Source: Chryseobacterium gleum (lineage in GTDB: Bacteria > Bacteroidota > Bacteroidia > Flavobacteriales_D > Crocinitomicaceae). Taken from it: DNA of 64,000 nt. Under the pieces are notes generated by a model. The model saw nothing but the letters and a program-made list of their open reading frames with translations. It searched no databases and was not told where the DNA came from. The stretch is taken from the NCBI GenBank assembly GCA_945862165.1, contig CAMAXI010000007.1, positions 1 to 64,000 on the forward strand. The letters are read 5' to 3'. This document shows positions 11,127 to 20,053 of this stretch, piece after piece (the first letter of the stretch is position 1; every line of letters begins with the position of its first letter). The position numbers were made by a program, and so were the translations under genes.

Positions 11127-11819
11127 ATGCCTGAACTCATACTTGTACCGACTCCTGTAGGGAATCTTGAAGACATAACACTTCGAGCAATACGTATTTT
11201 AAAAGAAGCTACTATTATCTACGCCGAAGATACTAGAGTAACAAAGAAATTACTCAATCATTTAGAAATTCAAAAACAAGTATATCCTTTTCATGCACAC
11301 AACGAACATAAAATGTTGGGAAATGTGATGGAATATGTTAAGTCTTCAGAATTAACTGTTTTAGTTTCTGATGCCGGTACGCCTGCTATTTCAGATCCTG
11401 GATTTTTATTAGTACGTGCATGTATTGAAGCTGGAATTAAAGTTTCGTGTTTACCTGGTCCAACAGCTGTAATTCCAGCTCTAGTTGGAAGTGGTTTTCC
11501 ATGTGATCGTTTTTGTTTTGAAGGGTTTTTACCACATAAAAAAGGAAGACAAACCAAGTTAATGGAACTCGCGCAAGAAGAACGTACGATTATACTGTAT
11601 GAATCTCCACATCGCTTGGTGAAATGTTTGACGCAAATTGAAGAATTTTTTGAGCCAACACGAAAAGTATGTGTGGTCCGAGAAATTTCAAAAATATACG
11701 AAGAATATCAACGTGGTGAGGTTTCGGAAGTACGAAAACATTACGAACAAAAACCACCGAAAGGAGAAATTGTTGTGGTGATTGAAGGGAAACCAGCTGT
11801 CAAAAAAAGCAAAGAATAA
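11127..11819 (+). CDS. rsmI: 16S rRNA (cytidine1402-2'-O)-methyltransferase RsmI
   Basis: The 230-residue protein has the tetrapyrrole-methylase fold signature of RsmI: PTPVGNLEDITLRA at residues 8-21, AEDTRVTKKLL at 33-43 and SDAGTPAISDPG at 81-92, plus the LPGPTAVIPAL segment at 109-119. RsmI uses S-adenosylmethionine to methylate the ribose of C1402 in the decoding centre of 16S rRNA. It is somewhat shorter than the enterobacterial enzyme, as is common in this phylum. It starts 5 bp after the yebC terminator U-tract, so it needs read-through or a promoter inside yebC. It is followed after 12 bp by the flippase gene, suggesting cotranscription. Confidence 0.95.
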   Translation: MPELILVPTPVGNLEDITLRAIRILKEATIIYAEDTRVTKKLLNHLEIQKQVYPFHAHNEHKMLGNVMEYVKSSELTVLVSDAGTPAISDPGFLLVRACIEAGIKVSCLPGPTAVIPALVGSGFPCDRFCFEGFLPHKKGRQTKLMELAQEERTIILYESPHRLVKCLTQIEEFFEPTRKVCVVREISKIYEEYQRGEVSEVRKHYEQKPPKGEIVVVIEGKPAVKKSKE

Positions 11820-11831
11820 TTTTATTATTAC

Positions 11832-13274
11832 ATGCAGAAAAAGTTTCTTTCTAATTTAGTATGGATGGTTTTTTTTAATCTCTTGATTAAACCATACGCT
11901 ATTTTTGGAATAGATGCGGAAGTCCAAAATCGTGTAGGAACCGAAGAATATGGTCTCTATTTTACATTACTTAATTTTTCCTACTTATTTAATATTTTCC
12001 TCGATTTAGGAATCACGAATTATAATACGCGCTATGTTGCGCAACATCCTAATTTGGTGAGGCGGTATATTGGAAACATTTTGAGTTTACGACTTGTTTT
12101 ATTTGTAGTATATGTAGTGTTAAGTATTGGCTTAGCATTCGTTTTAGGCTATAACGCTAAGCAATTTTGGTTTGTTTATGTGTTGATTTTCAATCAATTT
12201 TTAGTCAGTATTCTTTTGTATTTTAGAAGTTGTTTTGCAGGCTTACTTCTTTTTAAATGGGATATTTTTCTTTCCATATTAGATCGTATTTTATTAATAG
12301 GGATCGTATCCGTATTGTTATACCATCCTTTTTTTAAAGGGGATTTCGATATCAAATGGTTTGCATTAGCACAAACTGCTTCTTTTTTAATTTCCGTATT
12401 GGTTGCTGTTCTGTTGGTTTTCAAACGTATTGGCTTACCACGTTTACATTGGGGGAAGGCCTTCAATGTTGTAATTTTAAAGAAAAGTTTTCCATATGCA
12501 TTATTGATATTATTAATGATGTTATATACCCGCGTGGATGCAATGATGATTGAGCGCTTACATGTGCATGGAAACAAGCAAGTGGGTATTTATGCACAAG
12601 CTTTTCGTATGCTCGAAGCGAGTTTGATGTTTATAATGTTGTTTACTGGTTTATTATTCCCGCTTTTTTCTAGAATTTTAAAAGATAAAACAAGTATCAT
12701 TCCACTATTAGATACTTCTTCTAAGTTGGTAGTTGCTTTCACTACTTTAATGGGTTTTACGTGTTGTTTATTTGCTTACTTTATATTAGACACCATTTAT
12801 ATTCACGACATCTTGTTCGTAGTTCCAACCTTCCAATTGCTCATGTTGAGTTTAATTCCAACGGCATTCATTTTTGTTTATGGCACATTGATGACTGCTA
12901 ATGGAGATTTAAAACGATTGAATATTTTATCTTTTATTGGTTTAGTTTTAAATGTACTTCTTAACTTTATCTTAATTCCTAAATATGGCGCTTTTGGTGC
13001 AGCGATTGCAACATTTATGACACAATTATTAATCGCAATTTTTTATTTTTCATCGGTTTGGAAACAATTTAAGTTACATTTTCTAGGAAAAGAATTGTTG
13101 CGATATAGTGTCTATGTTTTATGGTGTTTGATTGCAGCATGGGTGAGTAAACAAGTAGAAGAAGAAATCTATCAGTTCGGTACATTTATTGGCTTATTAA
13201 TTTCGGGTATGTTTTTAATTGGGTTGATTCCAATTAAAACAATGCTTTCTTCGTTTAAAAAAGAAATACAGTAA
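11832..13274 (+). CDS. Polysaccharide flippase (MOP/Wzx superfamily)
   Basis: The 480-residue protein is strongly hydrophobic throughout, with about 12-14 predicted membrane segments. Its N-terminus (FGIDAEVQNRVGTEEYGLYF) matches the oligosaccharide flippase/MurJ-like superfamily, which moves lipid-linked sugars across the inner membrane. No sugar-transferase genes are nearby, so the substrate cannot be named. It lies 12 bp after rsmI and 2 bp before the heme A synthase gene, which points to one transcript despite the unrelated functions. Family confidence is good; substrate is unknown. Confidence 0.85.
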   Translation: MQKKFLSNLVWMVFFNLLIKPYAIFGIDAEVQNRVGTEEYGLYFTLLNFSYLFNIFLDLGITNYNTRYVAQHPNLVRRYIGNILSLRLVLFVVYVVLSIGLAFVLGYNAKQFWFVYVLIFNQFLVSILLYFRSCFAGLLLFKWDIFLSILDRILLIGIVSVLLYHPFFKGDFDIKWFALAQTASFLISVLVAVLLVFKRIGLPRLHWGKAFNVVILKKSFPYALLILLMMLYTRVDAMMIERLHVHGNKQVGIYAQAFRMLEASLMFIMLFTGLLFPLFSRILKDKTSIIPLLDTSSKLVVAFTTLMGFTCCLFAYFILDTIYIHDILFVVPTFQLLMLSLIPTAFIFVYGTLMTANGDLKRLNILSFIGLVLNVLLNFILIPKYGAFGAAIATFMTQLLIAIFYFSSVWKQFKLHFLGKELLRYSVYVLWCLIAAWVSKQVEEEIYQFGTFIGLLISGMFLIGLIPIKTMLSSFKKEIQ

Positions 13275-13276
13275 TT

Positions 13277-14302
13277 ATGAATTTATCCTACTCTCGTTTT
13301 TTTATTTCCCTGAATTGGACAACGTTGGTATTTATTTACCTCGTAGTAATTGCAGGAAGTTTTGTACGTATAACAGGTGCAGGGATGGGCTGTCCAGATT
13401 GGCCGAAATGTTTTGGACAATATATCCCGCCAACCGACGAAAAAGTATTACCTCCTGATTACAAAGATATTTATGCTTCCAAACGCGCTAAGAAAATTGA
13501 GCGATTTGCTAATTTTTTGGACAAGATTGGTTTTTCCGATGTAGCAGTTAAATTGCGAGATGATAAATCCTTGTTAATTGAACAAGATTTCAATGCCAAA
13601 AAAACGTGGACAGAATATATTAATCGTCTCTTTGGTGTAGTAGCTGGTTTTGGTGTGCTCTTTATTTTTATTGCTGTTATACGTAAATATCGGTCTAGAA
13701 AAATGGTGCTATTAGCTACTAGTAACCTGATCATATTGGTGATTCAAGCATGGTTTGGTTCGATCGTTGTCGCGACAAATCTAGTTCCTTGGACGATCAC
13801 CTTGCATTTGTTTTTAGCACTTGTGATTATTGTAATTCAATTATTGTTAGTGATAGAGGTAAGTAAAACACAACGCATACCTTTAATAGCTGCTTCTAAA
13901 ATTAAATCCTTTGTATGGATCGTTTTAATAATCACTTTTGTTCAGTTGTTTTTAGGGACACAAGTACGTGAATCGATTGATTTTTTAGTAAAACAAGGGT
14001 ATTCTAGACAATATTGGGTGAATCATTTAGGCCTGCCATTTTTTATTCATAGAAGCTTCTCCTGGATTGTATTGATAGGAATGGGGTATATGTTTTGGCT
14101 TAATAAAAAATCCGAAAACCTCAAGATTATTTCTACTTCCTTTTATATTCTAATTATAGAAATCTTATCAGGAGTCCTATTAGCCTATGCAGACATGCCA
14201 GGATTAGTTCAAACTGCGCATTTACTTTTTGCGACTGTCTTGTTTGGAGTCTTATTTACAACTGCAATTCGTTTTGGTAAAAAAGATGCGTTGAACGCTT
14301 AA
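13277..14302 (+). CDS. ctaA: Heme A synthase, COX15/CtaA family
   Basis: The 341-residue integral membrane protein has the family signature GSFVRITGAGMGCPDWPKCFGQ near residues 27-46 and about eight membrane helices. COX15/CtaA converts heme O to heme A for cytochrome aa3-type oxidases. Histidines expected to ligate heme are visible in the TLHLFLAL, VNHLGLPFFIHRS and VQTAHLLFA segments. The position that is His in the classical EYxHR motif reads EYINR here. No oxidase subunit or cyoE/ctaB is in the window. It ends 17 bp from the convergent DUF6089 gene with no obvious terminator between them. Confidence 0.9.
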   Translation: MNLSYSRFFISLNWTTLVFIYLVVIAGSFVRITGAGMGCPDWPKCFGQYIPPTDEKVLPPDYKDIYASKRAKKIERFANFLDKIGFSDVAVKLRDDKSLLIEQDFNAKKTWTEYINRLFGVVAGFGVLFIFIAVIRKYRSRKMVLLATSNLIILVIQAWFGSIVVATNLVPWTITLHLFLALVIIVIQLLLVIEVSKTQRIPLIAASKIKSFVWIVLIITFVQLFLGTQVRESIDFLVKQGYSRQYWVNHLGLPFFIHRSFSWIVLIGMGYMFWLNKKSENLKIISTSFYILIIEILSGVLLAYADMPGLVQTAHLLFATVLFGVLFTTAIRFGKKDALNA

Positions 14303-14319
14303 TCGACGGGTTTTCATTT

Positions 14320-15141
14320 TTAATGTTTAAAACATTCGTCCGGATTTCCTAGTCGAATCGTAAATGTAATTCCGTATATAAAATACCAATCTTTTGTCTG
14401 ACTATTTCCCCTTGGGCCATAGGCTGAACCATTTATATTTCGGTTGGAAAGCGCTACCGTTAAAGGGCTTGCGACTTCCATTAATTGTGCCTTATCCACA
14501 AATCGGTCACTGCTTACATCATCTAAATAATCGGTGAATGTTTTGCGTATACCGTATTCCATCCCAAAACAAAAGATTTTACCAAAAGGATATTTAAAAC
14601 CAATACCAAAAGGGATTGCTAATTGATTTTTACTGTAATAATCATTTGTGTTCAACGGTGTTCCTTGTCCTTCGGTGCCTAATGTTCGTAATTCGACCGT
14701 TTCTCCAAGATAGGTAGTGCTTGGATTCATTTGAAAATAGGCGACTTCTGCAAAAAGATAACCAGAGCCTCGATATGTTTTATTGCCGAGTTGAAAAGGG
14801 AAGTAATTAAATTCGATTCCAGCACCTATTTCTGTAATCGTAGAAGAGAACGAAAGGTTCCGATTGGTATAAACCCCTTGGTATCTAGAAGGAGATGTTG
14901 CATCATCCGCAGAAACGCTACCAGTCATAAATAGTCCACGTAGAGCTACGCGTGGATTGATATTGTATTTTACGATAATTCCAATTGCTACCTGAGAATT
15001 TTTAAAATGTTCCAACGTATTTAGGTCTCCAATGTAATAAGATGCACCACTAAATATCCCAATCTCACTTTTGGATAGATTGTTTTGTCGTTGCGTAAAA
15101 ACGACGAACGGGAAGAATAGTATAATCAGAAGAGTCCGCAT
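14320..15141 (-). CDS. DUF6089-type outer-membrane beta-barrel protein
   Basis: The 273-residue product begins with a hydrophobic signal sequence (MRTLLIILFFPFVVFTQ) and continues with alternating-pattern strands. The SEIGIFSGASYYIGDLN motif at about residues 25-41 is characteristic of the DUF6089 family of Bacteroidota outer-membrane proteins. The C-terminal region (YGITFTIRLGNPDECFKH) fits a closing barrel strand followed by a short tail. The biochemical role of this family is not established. It is transcribed divergently from the lipoprotein gene at 15276, with a 134-bp shared upstream region. Confidence 0.8.
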   Translation of the reverse strand: MRTLLIILFFPFVVFTQRQNNLSKSEIGIFSGASYYIGDLNTLEHFKNSQVAIGIIVKYNINPRVALRGLFMTGSVSADDATSPSRYQGVYTNRNLSFSSTITEIGAGIEFNYFPFQLGNKTYRGSGYLFAEVAYFQMNPSTTYLGETVELRTLGTEGQGTPLNTNDYYSKNQLAIPFGIGFKYPFGKIFCFGMEYGIRKTFTDYLDDVSSDRFVDKAQLMEVASPLTVALSNRNINGSAYGPRGNSQTKDWYFIYGITFTIRLGNPDECFKH

Positions 15142-15204
15142 ATATAGTGTTTTAACGAAAAAATTTTTTTTTTGTTGCTTTGGATGACTTATAAAGTCTA
15201 AGTA

Positions 15205-15237
15205 TTTCGTTTTGTTGTAAATATATTTTTAATTTTG
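15205..15237 (+). promoter_or_regulatory. Candidate Bacteroidota-type promoter for the lipoprotein gene
   Basis: TTTC at 15205, a 21-bp spacer and TAATTTTG at 15230-15237 fit the TTTG/TAnnTTTG pattern with one mismatch in the upstream box. It lies about 40 bp before the chosen ATG at 15276. Confidence 0.4.
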
Positions 15238-15275
15238 TCAAAATTATTATAAAAAACAATTATTATTTTTTGCTT

Positions 15276-16931
15276 ATGCGGTTTTTAGTATTGACAACTG
15301 TTATTGTATCCCTGGCGTTTTCTAGTTGTAAAAAATTAGATATAGATAGTATTAAAAATCTCACTTGGAATCCGAAATTCGCTTCTCCCTTGGCCTATGG
15401 TACTTTTACCGTGAAGGACATGTTAGCTAAGTTTGATTCATCTGGGGTAATCAAATCAACGAATGGGGATTTATCCATTGTTGTTACTTCGAGTTTTCCT
15501 GCTTTGGAAGCTTCCAAATTCATTCAATTACCAACGGTATCTCAAGTTTTTGATTTAACTCCTCCTGAGATTGCTACGTATGGCGCAAAAGCAGATCCAT
15601 TTAATGTATTACCAAAAGGGATTGATTTACAAACACAAAATGCAAATACGCAAATTATTGATTTTCCGATAAATTCAGGGCAAGAAATTGCAAGTATCGA
15701 TTTTACAAAAGGAGATCTTGAAATAACCTTAGCTACAACTTTAAAACAAGATATTAATGTGAAGTTGTCATTTCCTGATTTTCAAGTGAACGGAGTAGCA
15801 TTAGAAGACTCTATAAAATTGATTTATTTGAATTCTACGCCAATGTCCAAAAAAATTAAATTTTCATTGGCAAATGTAAAAGCAGATTTTACAAACGAAG
15901 GTAAATCTTCCAATAAAATTAGAATTAAAGCATTGGGTACAGTTTCTGGAACAGGTGAAAAAGTAACTGGTTCTGAATATTTAAAATTAACATGTGCAAT
16001 GTCAAATTGTGAGTTTGGAGTTGTGAAAGGGTATTTTGGTCAAATTTCTGTCGCTAATCCAGCGGATTCTATTATGCTAGATCAATTTGAATCGTTTAAA
16101 ATTTCAAAAGGGGTAATAGGGTTAACAAATCCGAGTATTAAAATGAATATCTCCAATACCTTTGGTTTTCCGGTGGAATTAGGATTTGATAAATTCTTGT
16201 TTCAAAACAAAGCAGGTGGTCCAATTGTAAACATGAACCATACTCCATCTTCGATGCCGATAGCCTATCCGAAATTTTCGGAAAAAGGAATCCCTGTAAA
16301 GACAACTATTGCAATTAACACTTCCAACACAACTAATTTAGATCAATTGATTAGTAGTGTATCGAAATATTTAATTGTTCAATCTTCTGCAACAACAAAT
16401 AAAGGTGGAAAAACAGGAGAATTAAATTATATTTTAGGAAATAGTCAATTAACAGTAGATACAGAAATTGATGTTCCATTAGAAGGATATGCAACTGGTT
16501 TTGAAAGACAAGACACAATCGATGTGGATGGAACTTTTGATGTGGATAATTCGATACAAAGTGTAATCATTCGTTTGGTCTTAAACAATGGATTCCCTCT
16601 AGAAATTAATGGATCTATGTATTTTGTGGATGCTTATGGAAATACCCTTAAAAATAATGGTGCATTGATTGACTTATTAAAGTTGAATCCAACCATCCTA
16701 GCATCCGGAAAAGTAGATACTGATGGAAATGTAACAGCATCTACAACAACGATAAATGATATTGTTATTTCCTCAGAAATACTTCCGCTATTAAAAACTG
16801 CTAAAAAATTAATTTTTAAAACCAGTATTGGTACAGCCAATGGCGCAGCGAATAAGTCTGTGAAATTAAGAGATGATTATACGATTGGGTTTAAGTTAGG
16901 GGTAAACATTCAGGCTGGAATTAAAAAATAA
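15276..16931 (+). CDS. Large lipoprotein of unknown function
   Basis: I start at ATG 15276 rather than the TTG at 15270, because the ATG gives a clean lipoprotein signal peptide ending in SSCKK. The mature protein of ~530 residues would be acylated on that cysteine and is rich in beta-type sequence. It has repeated segments of the form DFTKGDLEITLATTLKQD, suggesting stacked beta-sandwich modules. No enzymatic motif is visible and I do not recognise a named family. It is followed after 22 bp by the DUF5723 outer-membrane gene, so the two probably act together at the outer membrane. Confidence 0.75.
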   Translation: MRFLVLTTVIVSLAFSSCKKLDIDSIKNLTWNPKFASPLAYGTFTVKDMLAKFDSSGVIKSTNGDLSIVVTSSFPALEASKFIQLPTVSQVFDLTPPEIATYGAKADPFNVLPKGIDLQTQNANTQIIDFPINSGQEIASIDFTKGDLEITLATTLKQDINVKLSFPDFQVNGVALEDSIKLIYLNSTPMSKKIKFSLANVKADFTNEGKSSNKIRIKALGTVSGTGEKVTGSEYLKLTCAMSNCEFGVVKGYFGQISVANPADSIMLDQFESFKISKGVIGLTNPSIKMNISNTFGFPVELGFDKFLFQNKAGGPIVNMNHTPSSMPIAYPKFSEKGIPVKTTIAINTSNTTNLDQLISSVSKYLIVQSSATTNKGGKTGELNYILGNSQLTVDTEIDVPLEGYATGFERQDTIDVDGTFDVDNSIQSVIIRLVLNNGFPLEINGSMYFVDAYGNTLKNNGALIDLLKLNPTILASGKVDTDGNVTASTTTINDIVISSEILPLLKTAKKLIFKTSIGTANGAANKSVKLRDDYTIGFKLGVNIQAGIKK

Positions 16932-16953
16932 AATAATAGATAGTACTTTAGTT

Positions 16954-18432
16954 ATGCAAAAAAAATTAAATAAAATAGGTGTACTACTTTTTGGATTAAT
17001 AGTAGCTTCTTCACTTTTTGGTCAACGTGATTTGACGCTTTACTCCATGAGTAATATATCGCAATCACTTACAGTTAATCCAGCTTTTAGACCAAAAGCA
17101 AATGTTTTTGTTTCTCTACCAATAGGTATGCAGTCTTTCAGCATAACTAATTCAGGGTTTGCTGCTGCGGATTTATTTTCTTCCGATCAAAAAAGTTTTA
17201 CTACGGATGAACAATTTTTCAAGGGAATGCGTTCAATCAATTACCTGCAAGTGGAAGCGAAAAACGAACTTTTAGGATTCGGATTCCGGGTGAAGAAAAA
17301 TTATTTTACGTTTAATATAAGTAATAAATATTCGTCGGAATTTGATTATACTCCTGACTTTTTAAAGTTGTTTTTTCAAGGTAATGGTGGTAGTTTGGCG
17401 GGTAAAAGAGCAAGCTTTGATGGACTTGGTTTATATATTACGGATTATGTCGAGTACGCATTAGGGTATAACCGAGAGGTGAATGATAAATTAGTTGTTG
17501 GTGGAAAAATCAAATTACTTTCAGGTATTACAAACTTAACCACTACTAAATCTACATTAGGATTAACTACAGGAGTTAATGGAACTTCCATAGGTTTTGA
17601 TGGTTCAGCATTTGTTAACTCAAGTAATTTAGGGGTTATTTTGGATACAAACAATAACACACAATTTCCAATTGAATCTGGGTTTAATTTTGCTAATCTT
17701 GGTTTAGGGCTTGATCTAGGAGCAACATACAATTTGGATGAAAAAATAAAACTTTCTGCTAGTATTATTGATATAGGATTTATTTCTTGGAAAAACGATG
17801 TTAGAAATTATAGATTGAAACAGTTTGAGTATACATTTAATGGGATAGATGCAAGTCCTGTATTAACGGATACTACTTCAAATGTATTTGATCAAATAAA
17901 TGATACTTTGAACAACATGTTTAAAACGGAAGAAAGTAAAAATGCGTATACAACGAGTTTGGCAACACGTTTTTACATAGGTGGGAACTACCATTTCAAT
18001 AAGTATTTTAATGCTGGTGTATTGTGGTACAGTCAATTTGTTCGAAATCAGTATCGTCCTGGTTTAGTACTTTCTGCAACTGCAAATGTTAAATCCTGGT
18101 TGTCTGCTTCCGTTAATTATGGAATGTATGCGAATTCGTTTACGAATATCGGTTTTGGATTAAGTTTACGTGGTGGACCAATTCAATTATTTGTAATAAC
18201 GGATAATATACTCGCACCATTTAATCTAGGAGGTACGCGTACGGCATCTGTAAGTGTTGGTTTAAATTTGGTGTTTGGAAAAGAAGCGGATAAAAAATCT
18301 AGTTTTAGTGTTGAAAAAACGAAAGCAACAAATAATGCGCAAAATCCAAATGGAGATTCTCAAAAGTCGGAAAGTGTTCCAAGTGCACCAGCAACACCGC
18401 TGACACCTGCTCCATCAGAACCTGCAAAATAG
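16954..18432 (+). CDS. DUF5723-type outer-membrane protein
   Basis: The 492-residue protein has an N-terminal signal sequence ending near SSLFGQ. It then has DLTLYSMSNISQSLTVNPAF, the opening typical of DUF5723 proteins, which resemble the PorV/PorP class of Bacteroidota barrels. Repeated amphipathic strands run to about residue 440. The final ~50 residues are a low-complexity tail rich in Lys, Ser, Pro and Ala (PSAPATPLTPAPSEPAK), likely periplasmic or disordered. It is the second gene of a probable two-gene unit with the upstream lipoprotein and is closed by a very long palindromic hairpin. A role in envelope biogenesis or export is inferred. Confidence 0.75.
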   Translation: MQKKLNKIGVLLFGLIVASSLFGQRDLTLYSMSNISQSLTVNPAFRPKANVFVSLPIGMQSFSITNSGFAAADLFSSDQKSFTTDEQFFKGMRSINYLQVEAKNELLGFGFRVKKNYFTFNISNKYSSEFDYTPDFLKLFFQGNGGSLAGKRASFDGLGLYITDYVEYALGYNREVNDKLVVGGKIKLLSGITNLTTTKSTLGLTTGVNGTSIGFDGSAFVNSSNLGVILDTNNNTQFPIESGFNFANLGLGLDLGATYNLDEKIKLSASIIDIGFISWKNDVRNYRLKQFEYTFNGIDASPVLTDTTSNVFDQINDTLNNMFKTEESKNAYTTSLATRFYIGGNYHFNKYFNAGVLWYSQFVRNQYRPGLVLSATANVKSWLSASVNYGMYANSFTNIGFGLSLRGGPIQLFVITDNILAPFNLGGTRTASVSVGLNLVFGKEADKKSSFSVEKTKATNNAQNPNGDSQKSESVPSAPATPLTPAPSEPAK

Positions 18433-18443
18433 TATAGATTCAT

Positions 18444-18501
18444 GCAAACAAAAACCCAGTATAGACGTGATGCATCGCGTCTATACTGGGTTTTTGTTTG
18501 C
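18444..18501. terminator. Very long bidirectional terminator-like palindrome
   Basis: Two 24-bp arms (GCAAACAAAAACCCAGTATAGACG and its exact reverse complement) flank a 10-bp centre that is itself nearly self-complementary (GATGCATC). The whole 58 bases form an almost perfect palindrome with A/T tracts at both stem bases. It follows the DUF5723 gene and precedes asnS. Confidence 0.75.
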
Positions 18502-18595
18502 CCTATAAAAATCTTTGGACATTGGTCATAGGTATCCTATCTTTTATCTATTTTTGTTTACAAGATCAACAGAAAAAATTTCAACACGAATTATT

Positions 18596-20035
18596 ATGAA
18601 AAGAATTAGAATCATCGATATTTTAACGAATCCTGAAATCGGGAAGGAAATCAATGTGAAAGGTTGGGTAAGAGCGTTTCGAAGTAATCGTTTTATTCAA
18701 TTGACAGATGGTTCTACAATTAATACCTTACAAGCAGTTGTTGACTTCGAACAATTCGATGAAGCTCTTTTGAAAAAAATCACAACTGCAGCGGCTTTGA
18801 GTTTAACTGGAACATTGATTGAATCGCAAGGTTCTGGTCAAGCAGTGGAATTACAAGTTTCTACCATTGAAATTTTAGGAGAAGCAAATCCAGACGATGT
18901 GCAAAAAACGGTGATGCAACCTAAAAAACACAGTTTAGAATTCTTAAGAGAACAAGCACATTTACGTTTTAGAACAAATACCTTCGGAGCTGTATTTCGT
19001 ATTCGTCATGCAGTAGCTTATGCAATCCATAAATTTTTCAACGACAAAGGTTTCTTCTATTTACATACGCCAATCATTACGGGTTCGGATGCGGAAGGAG
19101 CAGGGGAGATGTTCCGTGTTTCAACCTTAGATGCTAAAAATCCTCCGATGACAGAAGATGGAGAAGTGGATTTCTCCAAAGAATTTTTCGGGAAACAAGT
19201 GAACTTAACAGTTTCAGGACAATTGGAAGCGGAATTAGCTGCTTTGGCCTTAGGTCAGGTGTATACGTTTGGTCCTACATTCCGTGCGGAGAACTCAAAT
19301 ACATCGCGACACTTGGCAGAATTTTGGATGGTAGAGCCTGAGGTTGCGTTCAACGATTTGAACGACAACATGGATTTGACAGAAGAATTCTTGAAGTATA
19401 TCTGTAATTACATCATGGAGCATTGTGCAGATGATTTGAAATTCTTAGATGATAGAGATAATACAGAGCAACAATCCAAACCACAAAACGAGCGCAACGA
19501 ATTGCGTTTAACGGAGCGTTTACAATTTGTAGCGAACAATCCTTTCAAACGTATTACGTATACAGAAGCAATCGATCTATTATTAAATTGTGCGCATTAT
19601 AAAAAGAAAAAATTCAAGTTTGATGTTGCTTGGGGTACCGACCTTCAAAGTGAGCACGAGCGTTTCTTGGTTGAAAAAGAATTCAAATGTCCTGTAATTA
19701 TTACGGATTATCCAGCTTCTTTCAAAGCATTCTACATGCGTCAAAATGAAGATGGGAAAACAGTTGCCGCGATGGATGTATTGTTCCCCGGAATTGGTGA
19801 AATCGTAGGTGGTTCACAACGGGAAGAGCGTTTAGATATCTTATTGGAAAAATGCAAAGCATTCAACATCCACGAAGAAGAATTATGGTGGTATTTGGAA
19901 ACACGTAAGTTCGGAACAGTTCCGCATGCAGGATTTGGTTTAGGATTTGAACGTATGGTCATGTTCGTAACCGGTATGTCTAACATTCGTGACGTAATTC
20001 CTTTCCCAAGAACACCACAAAATGCAGAGTTTTAA
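18596..20035 (+). CDS. asnS: Asparaginyl-tRNA synthetase
   Basis: Residue 28 of the listed ORF (ATG at 18596, [10 protein letters not shown]) is the real start; the longer version begins at a TTG inside the leader. The resulting 479-residue class II synthetase has an N-terminal OB-fold ([19 protein letters not shown]), motif 2 ([20 protein letters not shown]) and motif 3 near the C-terminus ([15 protein letters not shown]). It charges tRNA-Asn, whose gene (anticodon GTT) is also in this window at 47531. The [15 protein letters not shown] context and the length separate it from AspRS. It is followed after 18 bp by rpoN. Confidence 0.97.
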   Translation: MKRIRIIDILTNPEIGKEINVKGWVRAFRSNRFIQLTDGSTINTLQAVVDFEQFDEALLKKITTAAALSLTGTLIESQGSGQAVELQVSTIEILGEANPDDVQKTVMQPKKHSLEFLREQAHLRFRTNTFGAVFRIRHAVAYAIHKFFNDKGFFYLHTPIITGSDAEGAGEMFRVSTLDAKNPPMTEDGEVDFSKEFFGKQVNLTVSGQLEAELAALALGQVYTFGPTFRAENSNTSRHLAEFWMVEPEVAFNDLNDNMDLTEEFLKYICNYIMEHCADDLKFLDDRDNTEQQSKPQNERNELRLTERLQFVANNPFKRITYTEAIDLLLNCAHYKKKKFKFDVAWGTDLQSEHERFLVEKEFKCPVIITDYPASFKAFYMRQNEDGKTVAAMDVLFPGIGEIVGGSQREERLDILLEKCKAFNIHEEELWWYLETRKFGTVPHAGFGLGFERMVMFVTGMSNIRDVIPFPRTPQNAEF

Positions 20036-20053
20036 TTTTTGAGAATATAACCC

